DNA from: Polytrichum commune
Taxonomy: Eukaryota > Streptophyta > Polytrichopsida > Polytrichales > Polytrichaceae
Length of the DNA stretch: 64,000 nucleotides
Reading direction: 5' to 3'
Assembly: GCA_950295325.1 (NCBI GenBank)
Contig: OX485804.1
Location: 18,476,001-18,540,000, forward strand
The notes beneath the pieces are model-generated. The model was given only the letters and a program-made list of their open reading frames with translations, was not told where the DNA came from and ran no database searches. Position numbers and translations under genes: made by a program. This document shows positions 51,126-59,673 of this stretch, piece by piece (the stretch's first letter is position 1; the number at the start of each line of letters is the position of its first letter).

Positions 51126-51449
51126 TGCCCCCTTAGCATATCACAAATGGCCGCTCTACCTTATATGTTATAGTTTGATGTTATCTTATAATAAAGAGCC
51201 CACATTCTTGTTCCTACTCCAAGTACTCTCTTACTTTATGTATCTCTCTACATATCCCCCCTATAGCAAAAAATATACAAACACACTAAAACCATTGTAT
51301 TGGCACAACAAAAACACCCACACTAAGCACCATCAAATACAAACCGGAAAACCCATAAGGAAGCTGCCCCCACACACATCACCAATCCCCCATACACACC
51401 CACACTACCGCATGAGAAAAATAATAACATTAAGTCTCACCCTCATAAT
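51126..51449 (+). other. ORF1-ORF2 junction with a possible leader frame
   Basis: A different frame is open from inside ORF1 (50917) to 51489, with ATGs overlapping the ORF1 stop and at 51412. The latter gives MRKIITLSLTLIIWIS, which looks like a signal or membrane segment, and then enters a run of about 12 Cs (about 51461-51472). A one-base length change or slip in that run would join it to the ORF2 frame. The ORF2 frame itself is closed by TAA at 51324 and has no ATG until 51852, and the TTG at 51450 is only a nominal start. Confidence 0.5.
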
Positions 51450-54400
51450 TTGGATAAGCCACCCCCCCCCCCGTCACCCACCAAGATAATCTTACATACC
51501 ATAACAAATCCAACCCCCATAACCACCCCACCAAAAAAATTCCCATTTAGTATAACCTTCACACATAACAAGACCCACTACACAACCCCCACTTACAATC
51601 TAATACAACATACACCCACAACACAATCCCTCATTAACACCTTAATCCCTTCCACACACCCCCTCAACAACCATATATATAATAAACCACATTCATGCAC
51701 ATCCCACAACCACTTCACACAACAACCACACCCACTTATCACATACCACCCCAACCCCAATAAAGGCAACACCCACACTTACAATACACACAAACACTCC
51801 TACAACAACTGTAATACCCAACATAACACCCAAAATAAGATAACCTCACCAATGGCCCCAATAGACATACTAACCCTCATAAGCAACATATATCACATAA
51901 CGCACACCCATCATAAAAATCCAAAAATTAAATCCATAAAATATTACACTTGGAACAACTCCGCAATAATCCTTCAACACGGAGATGTGGAACCTAATCC
52001 TGGCCCAATATCACAAACTCCCATGAACCGACCTCAAGAATACACACATACACAACACCAATATGTTATACCCAAAATACTAACACTCAAACCCCAATAT
52101 GGACACCTAGAGGAATTATTTGAATTTCATGCCTCTTCCCCCCGAAACCTAAACCTAACACCCTTACAACACAAATCATCAGTCCACACACAAAAAGAAA
52201 TGCCACAATCTTACCTAACGGAAACACCAACAACACCCACACTACAGTCACATACACTCCCACTCCCACCACACATCACGCTATCACCAAAACATCAACA
52301 CATCGATAATAATCACACACATTACCACAATAGTATTTTCACTACCTTCTCCAAACACGAAACTAACCAAAAAAAAGGCACCACATGTACATCCACCACA
52401 CATGAACAAATACACAACCTACACACAAATCACAACAACACAACCCACACAATCACCCTCATTAATATAATGATACATATAGGCAACATCTACTACATAA
52501 CACACACATACCACACAAAACCAAGAATTAAAACCATAACATATTACACTTGGAACAACTCTACACTCATACTCCTCCACGGAGACATTGAACTAAACCC
52601 GGGGGCGCTCTCAACCATCCTCAAGAACCTCCCCAAAGAATATACACAAAGGCAAAAACAATACTTTATTCCAAATACCCTAACACTCAAACCTCAATAC
52701 GCCCACCTTGAAAAACTATTTGAACCCCATTTAAACAAAAACACCCCCGACTCTCAAGAACTAACACACCTAAAAAACCACTCATCATTACTCTCAAACT
52801 ACCCCACACACCACCAAATATATGCCCTTATTATAACATATAGCCCACTACCACAAATATGTAATCAAAAAATGACTAACAAACTTGACCCCAGATACCT
52901 AACCATCCTCCGAAGAATACAAAAAATGCCAATGAATATGCACCCACGCACATCATATGAACATAACTTGCATACCCCAACAATAATCACCATTCCACAA
53001 GCTTATTCCATCATCAATGACAAAATCGCTAAGGGAATACCCATAACCGCAGAAAACCTACAAAATGAAATATCCCACCTCCCAAATAAAATAGTGCAAG
53101 AACTAACTAAATGCTCCCACACAATAAAAGGATACCAACCCAACTCACACATACCTAACTATGACATTCCACACATACATACCAGGCCAAATAACCCAAC
53201 AACCCAAACCCTGAAAATAATCACTTGGAACACTGGATGTATCAACTCTAGCCTCCCCGGTATCCAAGACCTCACCCAAACACTACACAACAACCCTCAT
53301 ATTATACTCATCCAGGAAACCAAAATCCCAAAAACAAAATCCACATCATACATAGATCGCCAACTAAAAGAATACAAAATCATATACAACAACTCAAACA
53401 CCACATCCCAAAGACATAATAAATATGCGGGCCCCACGCAAGCTAGAGGTGGCATCCTAGCCATGATACCAATATCAATATACACAAACGAAAACATCAC
53501 CAAAATACCAACCCCAAGCCTAATCTCACCTTACCTACAAGCCATAATAATCAATAACAAACCACTAACACCGCTAATCATCCTAAACATGTACATGCCA
53601 TCACACATAGAAGACGAGTACCTAATACCCGAAATCCAAAACCAAATTCAAAACATCATAGTACAACACCCCCACCACACCACCATACTAGCCGGAGACT
53701 TTAACCGAGACATACTACTACAAGGAAGAACCAATAATAGCACTTCCACCCCGCCTAATATGGAGGACCAAGAATGGGCATGCTTCATACGAAACAACGG
53801 ACTCAAAGTGGTCCATAACCCAGTAAAATTCACAAGGCAAGGAGGCCACAACTACACATCAACTAGCCATATAGATGGCTTCTACACCAACGACCCCAAT
53901 ATCACCAATCTTCATAGCCACACGCTAACCAACCTAAACCAAAACTCGGATCACTACCCAGTCCAACTACAATTAGCCCCCAATACTATAGTCATCAAAG
54001 AATCCACCACCCCCATAAACACCCCACGAATCACATACCCCATACCCCCTAACAACCTCCAAAACTTACAAACAACCTTTATAGGAAAACAAAATATAGC
54101 AATAGAGAACCTTACACAAATACTCCACCAAGAATATCTTACCCCAACACAATGGGAAGACACACAATTCAAACTCCAAGAAATTATCAACTCTCTCAGT
54201 CAATGCATAGAACAAACATGCATGACCTACCCCACCCCACCACTACCAAATAGGGTAAAACCTCAAGGAGGATTTCTCCCCAGGACCCAACAGAATAAAT
54301 GGAAACATCAATTGAAAATATACCATAACACCCGGAAAGCCATAAGAGCCGCATGTCACTACCCGCACACACAACTACATAACCACTCAGATATAAAAAA

Positions 54401-55928
54401 TCTTCAACTACTAAGAAACCCCAATATTCCACCACTACCCCCACATCCCACAGAAATACACACATGGATTGCTCAGCTAGCCACTATAGAGAAAAACGCG
54501 AAGACAGAAGCCCACAAAATCATAACCAAGCAAACCTCACTTAATTGCAAAGCCGCCATTAACAAATATAGAATCCTACTAAATACTAAACCCAAAATCA
54601 TCCACAAAAAAATATTTCACCCAACAACCACCAACACACTCGATTGTGTACAAAACCCCCAAGGTCAAATCCTCACCAAACCCGCCGAAATAGCTAGGGA
54701 GATATACCATACCCAACAAACCTCATTCCAACGACAAGCCCCCCTATATGAGGACATCACGGACCACCCTAATACGTGCATATGCGCAATAAGAAGATAT
54801 CCGTGGCACTCACATCAAGGAATCATTCTAGAAAAACGAGGCAACCCCAATACACAAATAAGTAACCAATTCACTAGAGAAGTGTACGATTGTTGCGTCA
54901 AAAGCCTAACAAAAGGGAAAGCCCCGGGCCTAGACAATATCCCAAATGATATCATTAAAACACTACCCACACAATGGCAAGACCTCCTATACCTATTTTC
55001 CAAACATTGTTACAAACAAAGAACGATCCCGCACTATTGGAAACATAGTAAGACCATCTTATTACACAAAAAAGACGACCCCACCCACATATCCAACTAT
55101 AGACCAATCTCCCTAGCTAATACAATCTATAAACTATACACTAGTACACTAACATCACTCTTAACAAGCTACGGAGAAAAACATAGATTACTACACTTTA
55201 GCCAAGAAGGCTTTCGACCACAACGAAATACCTCGAGACAAATTCAAACGATCATAGCAACACTAGAAGATGCAAGACTAACCACAAAAAATATATACTT
55301 AACCTATATAGACTTTAGAAATGCCTTCGGCTCTATAGACCACGCAAGACTCCTAGCCATAATGGAGGACCTAGGCTACCCATTAGACGCGGTAGAAATC
55401 GTAGGTAATATCTACACCAACTCCACCACATCCTTCACCGGGAGTCATTTTGGCACGACACCCCCAATAGAAATAAGCCGCGGGACCATACAAGGGGACA
55501 CCCTTAGCCCATATTTTTTTATCATTTTTCTCGAACCACTACTAAGATGGCTAGAAAAAAATAACATAGGTTATCATTTCAACACGTCCTCCGCCACATG
55601 TACCACAACCGCATACGCGGATGACCTAGCTATTATAACGGACCACATATTACATATTCAACCACAAGTGACAAAACTCCAAAAATTCGCGAAATGGTCC
55701 CACATGGACCTCAATCTATCAAAATGTGTCATTACCGGATGCCCTAATAAATCTAAACTAAAACCCTCTACCTTCAAAGCATACATCCAATCACAACATA
55801 TCACATACAACTCTCAAAATTTCCCCATTCTCACCCAAAACGAACCATATACATATTTAGGAATAAACCTCACACCATCACTCAAATGGAACCTACAAAA
55901 AGAAATAACGATGAAGAAAGTCAAATAA
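51450..55928 (+). CDS. LINE ORF2, 5' part: 2A motifs, APE endonuclease, reverse transcriptase
   Basis: This is the first 1,492 codons of the retrotransposition enzyme. The start is uncertain: TTG at 51450, the first in-frame ATG at 51852, or a frameshift from the leader. Residues 178-186 are GDVEPNPGP (2A) and 378-386 are GDIELNPGA. The APE-type endonuclease spans about 588-845, with Asn in TWNTG (594), Glu in IQET (623), GDFN (749-752), SHID (D809) and SDH (834-835), all expected for nicking target DNA. The reverse transcriptase spans about 1150-1450, with PGLDNIPND, NYRPISL, YIDFRNAF, GDTLSP and the catalytic YADD (1389-1392). A TAA at 55926-55928 stops it within the region after the RT palm. 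The same frame then stays open for about 300 more codons, so the stop is most likely a nonsense mutation. Confidence 0.88.
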   Translation: MDKPPPPPSPTKIILHTITNPTPITTPPKKFPFSITFTHNKTHYTTPTYNLIQHTPTTQSLINTLIPSTHPLNNHIYNKPHSCTSHNHFTQQPHPLITYHPNPNKGNTHTYNTHKHSYNNCNTQHNTQNKITSPMAPIDILTLISNIYHITHTHHKNPKIKSIKYYTWNNSAIILQHGDVEPNPGPISQTPMNRPQEYTHTQHQYVIPKILTLKPQYGHLEELFEFHASSPRNLNLTPLQHKSSVHTQKEMPQSYLTETPTTPTLQSHTLPLPPHITLSPKHQHIDNNHTHYHNSIFTTFSKHETNQKKGTTCTSTTHEQIHNLHTNHNNTTHTITLINIMIHIGNIYYITHTYHTKPRIKTITYYTWNNSTLILLHGDIELNPGALSTILKNLPKEYTQRQKQYFIPNTLTLKPQYAHLEKLFEPHLNKNTPDSQELTHLKNHSSLLSNYPTHHQIYALIITYSPLPQICNQKMTNKLDPRYLTILRRIQKMPMNMHPRTSYEHNLHTPTIITIPQAYSIINDKIAKGIPITAENLQNEISHLPNKIVQELTKCSHTIKGYQPNSHIPNYDIPHIHTRPNNPTTQTLKIITWNTGCINSSLPGIQDLTQTLHNNPHIILIQETKIPKTKSTSYIDRQLKEYKIIYNNSNTTSQRHNKYAGPTQARGGILAMIPISIYTNENITKIPTPSLISPYLQAIIINNKPLTPLIILNMYMPSHIEDEYLIPEIQNQIQNIIVQHPHHTTILAGDFNRDILLQGRTNNSTSTPPNMEDQEWACFIRNNGLKVVHNPVKFTRQGGHNYTSTSHIDGFYTNDPNITNLHSHTLTNLNQNSDHYPVQLQLAPNTIVIKESTTPINTPRITYPIPPNNLQNLQTTFIGKQNIAIENLTQILHQEYLTPTQWEDTQFKLQEIINSLSQCIEQTCMTYPTPPLPNRVKPQGGFLPRTQQNKWKHQLKIYHNTRKAIRAACHYPHTQLHNHSDIKNLQLLRNPNIPPLPPHPTEIHTWIAQLATIEKNAKTEAHKIITKQTSLNCKAAINKYRILLNTKPKIIHKKIFHPTTTNTLDCVQNPQGQILTKPAEIAREIYHTQQTSFQRQAPLYEDITDHPNTCICAIRRYPWHSHQGIILEKRGNPNTQISNQFTREVYDCCVKSLTKGKAPGLDNIPNDIIKTLPTQWQDLLYLFSKHCYKQRTIPHYWKHSKTILLHKKDDPTHISNYRPISLANTIYKLYTSTLTSLLTSYGEKHRLLHFSQEGFRPQRNTSRQIQTIIATLEDARLTTKNIYLTYIDFRNAFGSIDHARLLAIMEDLGYPLDAVEIVGNIYTNSTTSFTGSHFGTTPPIEISRGTIQGDTLSPYFFIIFLEPLLRWLEKNNIGYHFNTSSATCTTTAYADDLAIITDHILHIQPQVTKLQKFAKWSHMDLNLSKCVITGCPNKSKLKPSTFKAYIQSQHITYNSQNFPILTQNEPYTYLGINLTPSLKWNLQKEITMKKVK
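51852..52133 (+). other. 2A module 1 (apparently functional motif)
   Basis: This is a roughly 94-codon module with a hydrophobic or aromatic lead (KYYTWNNSAIILQH) directly before GDVEPNPGP at 51981-52007. The D-V-E-x-N-P-G/P consensus is complete. In known 2A peptides the ribosome fails to form the Gly-Pro bond, releasing the upstream peptide and continuing from Pro. The module goes on to LTLKPQYGHLEELFEFH, which is also repeated in module 2. Confidence 0.82.
52452..52733 (+). other. 2A module 2 (degenerate duplicate)
   Basis: It is offset from module 1 by exactly 600 bp (200 codons) and is similar along its length at both DNA and protein level. The motif reads GDIELNPGA at 52581-52607. The final Pro, needed for skipping, is Ala here (codon GCG), so it is predicted inactive. 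The surrounding YYTWNNS and LTLKPQY motifs are kept. Confidence 0.8.
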
Positions 55929-57150
55929 CAAAGCCAACTCTTAACTACCTCACCGGCTAGCCTCACACAAAAAATCAAAATCTTAAATACAGTCATTAAA
56001 CCGCGAATAGCATACGCTTATTACGCCGTCCCATTCTCCAAACCGGATATTAAAAAATTAGACAAAATCATTAGCAAATTAACCAAAGAAATTTGCAACA
56101 TTCCTAAAAGCTCGGCCAACATTCTCACCCACCTCCCACAAGAGAGCTTTGGCATTAACGTCAACTCCCTACTACCCGACTACATCCGATGCATAGGACA
56201 ACAATTAATCCAAGCACTTAACGACCCGGGCCAATTAGGCATTATATACCAAGGGCTAACCAAACATATAGCGGCCAAGTATGGTGGGGCCCGATACCTC
56301 CCCAAACTCAAACAACAAGCATGTGTCCGTTCCCCTATAGCCCGAACACTCTTCCTCCTTGAAAGAGAATATGAAATTCACGTCCATTCCACAAGCCAAG
56401 CATTCCCCATCAAAGAAACATCACTAGAAAGAATTTGGAAAACCAACCCAAATTATAACACCCTAACGGATATATCCAAAGCCAAGACCCAAAAATATCT
56501 AGACAAACTATACATATACGGCATTACCACACTAATACAAATCCAAAACTCTACTACCAAAGCCATACTAACCCCGAAAGAATTTCAATCCATTTACAAA
56601 CACATACCCAAAACCATCAAGGAGGCTCTCCAACAAGCAACAATAATGTTCCCCCCCCCACCCACAAACTCTACAAACACAATACAACAAACACCAACAC
56701 AAAGCGAGGGCATGGTGAATATCCCCCCCCCTAGGACAAGCAATCCAAACAATAATAAAAGAAAAGACCTCCACCAAAAAAGACAAATGGGGTGCACAAG
56801 CAATAAGGACGAACTACCTTTGCCAATGGCAAACTCCACAAGGCATCACACAACAATGGAGAAGTGAGGTAGAACTACTACACCCGGATAATATATTTCT
56901 AGAACATAACATACTATGTATTACACAATATCACACAAAGCAAGCTGAACTATTAACCACCCACACATATGCTAATTGCCTCAATCACATACAATCAAAA
57001 GACAACAAATTCATACACCCCCCTCTTCACATCACCAACCTAAAATTATCCATACAAGAATGCAACCCGGATAAAGACATTCAAGTAAACCAACCAACCA
57101 TCCAACTACAAAACTCCGAAGCCAACATATATGACCAAAAAGGAAACTAC
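55929..57150 (+). pseudogene. LINE ORF2 middle part, beyond the stop and through a frameshift
   Basis: The RT frame continues past the 55926 stop with coding-like sequence (thumb and connection region, for example IKILNTVIKPRIAYAYYAV and KQQACVRSPIARTLFLLERE) to the C runs near 56650 and 56723-56731. Beyond these the sense frame moves forward by one base and runs without a stop into the 57151 frame (WGAQAIRTNYLCQWQTPQG). One extra C in either run explains the shift. The 73-codon ORF at 56646-56867 is the old frame running on after the lesion. Confidence 0.78.
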
Positions 57151-59463
57151 ATGGCCACCATCACTACAGAAAGGCTACAATGGCTATGGAACCAATTTTC
57201 TTACCACCACTTCTCACAAATTACAAAAGCCCTCCAACCCCCACCACAAAACTTTGAAACTGAAATACTTTGGCTAATACAAAGATACATAACCATACTC
57301 CCCAAAAGAAAGCCAAAAAACATACAACCCCAAAACATGCACCATACAATACACCCGACAATTATCACAACATTAATAAACTCCCTCAAAATCACGCACT
57401 CCTACTATTCATCCCCACTCACATGCCCCACACAACTCACACAATATCACTCACCCCATAACCGAGACATAATATTTGGCTCCCTAGGACACGCACAAAT
57501 ATCTAGATGGAAAGGCATTGGTTTAGCCTACCCCACAGACCATAAAACAACCATTGAAGCCATCCACTGGGCTAGAATGGCGGCCAAAGAAGACTCAAAC
57601 ACGATCACCATACTCATAATCAACCATAACGACTGGACCACACAACAAATCCCACTTACCACAAGTGGCGACATACACACCCTCGCAACCATCCCTCCGC
57701 ATACCATACTATATAACCCTACGCCGGAATGGCCAAAATACTACCAATACGTGGAACCCTCGCTCACAACAATACTATGTATACATAACCACGCCCACCT
57801 CACACCAAGCCTAAAAACCCCACAAGATCTCGCACAAGTACTAGAACATACCATCAACGCACCCATAGACACATTCCCCATCAAACCCACAACGCCAAAT
57901 TACCACATTAAATTCTCAAACATATGGAAAAACGCCCCCATAAAAAACATCCCTCCCCCACCAACAATCCCCCAATCAAACCTCCCCATTAAATATTACC
58001 ACCAACACCCCCCCAAATTCCACCCACAACATTGCATGTACACAGATGGCTCATTTATTCCACCAACTAAGAACTCCGAAGGTCAAATAGAGGGTGATAT
58101 CGCAGGTTCAGGAGTATATAGCCCCAACGCAAACATCCGTATAGCAGAACGATTACCAGGATATCAAAACATACTTAGAGCAGAATTAAATGCTATACTC
58201 ATAGCAGTCAAAACCATTCAAGTCACAAAAATCGAAACACACATCTTTACAGATAGCCTTAATAGCATATATCTACTTAGTAATCATATACAACACCCAA
58301 CCTCACAACACCACCACCCGGACAAAATCCTCATAGCCGCCATAATACACCAAATTTATCTAACACCACACTTAGTACATATACATAAAGTACGTGCCCA
58401 CACGGGCATCAAAGGAAATGAAATAGCCGATGCGCTAGCCAACGAAGGCACAAATATAGAAAAACCCACTCCCACACCCCATATACACATCGCACACGCT
58501 ACACCATATTGGCTAGCAAGTTGTCCCACAGCCACACGTAATGGGGCAATCCGCAACTTGCACACATTCATCACAAAAACACACGAAAAACAAGAAATTA
58601 GGCTGGCCCAACATAAACACCCATATGTAGACAAATGGCTATCCAACGACCAAATAAGCCACAAACTCTCCAACCACTTTTGGAAAAACAATAAAATAAC
58701 GGACGCCCAAATCACCCAAACTTTAAAATTTCGATATGCCCAATACATGGGTAACCATAGAAAGAATATTTTCTGGCCCCTCAAATTTCAAAACCCAAAC
58801 TGTACATTATGCCGTAAAAATGAAAGGGATACATGGCCACACTTACTCTCAACGTGCGAACACCCATACTTAAAGGGCCTAAGAATAGCACGCCACAACA
58901 AGGCAGTACATCTCATCACCCAAACACTCCAAGCCAACAAACACACCAAATATTACACACTAACAAATGCAGGTAATATCAACAACAACAAGCAAGAACA
59001 AACAGTCCCCGAATGGCTCATCGAATGTCTATGCCCTCAAACCGGGTGTCAGTGTCACGCTAGACTAAGACCCGACATCCTATGTATTATAGGAGCCCCT
59101 AACCACACCCCAACACCCATGCTACCATCCCACGCACGAACCATCCAATTCATTGAATTCACGTACTGTCACGACAGATTCCCAGAACAAGCCATAACAC
59201 ACAAACATGCCAAATACGATCCATTAATCAACACTATACAAAGCAAGGGATGGAAAATAAACCCTCTTATAACCATCACAGCAGGAGTTAGAGGTGCCAT
59301 ACACGAACACTCCATCAAAAAATTAGAAGACCTCAAAATCCCAAAATCTAATATCAAAATCCTCATGAAAAACATACACCAAAATGCCATCAAATATCTC
59401 ACATACCTCGTTTTAAATAAAAGAAAACTCGATAACAAAAAAAATCCCGTTGCACCCCCCTAA
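57151..59463 (+). CDS. LINE ORF2, 3' part: RNase H, CCHC, RLE-like nuclease
   Basis: This is the continuation of ORF2 in the shifted frame (770 codons). The listed ATG is not a true start, because the frame is open upstream. RNase H spans about residues 293-435: YTDGS (D299), RAEL (E345), TDS (D368), then a VRAHTGIKGNEIADALA motif (D427). All four acidic residues are present, for removing RNA from the cDNA hybrid. A CCHC knuckle follows at C551, C554, H564 and C569. The C-terminal region (about 630-720) has RPD (D642), FIEF (E669), AKY (K688) and an ITAGVRG strand. These resemble the PD-(D/E)xK restriction-like endonuclease that follows the CCHC in R2, R4 and Dualen elements. The RLE call is by motif only. 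Confidence 0.82.
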   Translation: MATITTERLQWLWNQFSYHHFSQITKALQPPPQNFETEILWLIQRYITILPKRKPKNIQPQNMHHTIHPTIITTLINSLKITHSYYSSPLTCPTQLTQYHSPHNRDIIFGSLGHAQISRWKGIGLAYPTDHKTTIEAIHWARMAAKEDSNTITILIINHNDWTTQQIPLTTSGDIHTLATIPPHTILYNPTPEWPKYYQYVEPSLTTILCIHNHAHLTPSLKTPQDLAQVLEHTINAPIDTFPIKPTTPNYHIKFSNIWKNAPIKNIPPPPTIPQSNLPIKYYHQHPPKFHPQHCMYTDGSFIPPTKNSEGQIEGDIAGSGVYSPNANIRIAERLPGYQNILRAELNAILIAVKTIQVTKIETHIFTDSLNSIYLLSNHIQHPTSQHHHPDKILIAAIIHQIYLTPHLVHIHKVRAHTGIKGNEIADALANEGTNIEKPTPTPHIHIAHATPYWLASCPTATRNGAIRNLHTFITKTHEKQEIRLAQHKHPYVDKWLSNDQISHKLSNHFWKNNKITDAQITQTLKFRYAQYMGNHRKNIFWPLKFQNPNCTLCRKNERDTWPHLLSTCEHPYLKGLRIARHNKAVHLITQTLQANKHTKYYTLTNAGNINNNKQEQTVPEWLIECLCPQTGCQCHARLRPDILCIIGAPNHTPTPMLPSHARTIQFIEFTYCHDRFPEQAITHKHAKYDPLINTIQSKGWKINPLITITAGVRGAIHEHSIKKLEDLKIPKSNIKILMKNIHQNAIKYLTYLVLNKRKLDNKKNPVAPP

Positions 59464-59636
59464 ATATTTCCCCACCACTCCTTTACAATAACCCCCTTAC
59501 ACTACACTTTCTCTTTCTTTTTACTAACAGAGCCCACCTCCTAACGGAGGTATAACTCCCCATGCTACAACACGGCCCGCCGTGTTTAGCATTCGGACAA
59601 CGGGCTCGCATTCACGCCGGCACAATGTGCGGGCGT
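59464..59636 (+). promoter_or_regulatory. LINE 3' UTR with three hairpins
   Basis: Three inverted repeats follow one another: CCTCC-TAAC-GGAGG (59537-59550), ACACGGCCCGCCGTGT (59570-59585), and ACGCCGGCAC-AAT-GTGCGGGCGT (59614-59636, one mismatch). They sit just before the tail, where a LINE reverse transcriptase with stringent template choice would bind. A role in target-primed reverse transcription is inferred. Confidence 0.65.
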
Positions 59637-59661
59637 TACTTTTTCTTTTCTTTTTCTTTTC
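59637..59661 (+). repeat. LINE 3' tail, TTTTC-type repeats
   Basis: After GGGCGTTAC the element ends in a T-rich run with TTTTC units instead of poly(A), up to the target duplication. Short tandem repeats at the 3' end are known from several LINE clades, while plant L1 elements normally end in poly(A). Confidence 0.75.
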
Positions 59662-59673
59662 TAGAATTACAGA
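59662..59673. repeat. LINE target site duplication (right)
   Basis: TAGAATTACAGA is identical to 47309-47320. Confidence 0.88.

Larger units (their letters stand above)
47321..59661 (+). mobile_element. Full-length non-LTR retrotransposon (LINE), 12.3 kb
   Basis: It is bounded by an exact 12-bp target duplication, with no terminal repeats. It encodes ORF1 (47373-51125) and a long ORF2 (51450-59463) with APE endonuclease, reverse transcriptase, RNase H, CCHC knuckle and a probable RLE-type nuclease, plus 2A-like motifs near the ORF2 start. The 3' UTR is about 200 bp with hairpins, and the tail is TTTTC-rich. The coding strand is very rich in A and C and poor in G, so many frames are open by chance and ORF starts are uncertain. 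Only two inactivating lesions were seen in ORF2, which implies a recent insertion. The domain set resembles the Dualen/RandI clade known from green algae rather than the usual plant L1 or RTE. Clade placement needs a phylogeny. Confidence 0.9.

Noticed and set aside
56646-56867. 73-codon Pro/Asn-rich ORF as a separate LINE gene
   Set aside because: It is the continuation of the ORF2 frame past or between C-run lesions, followed by the true sense frame in the next register.
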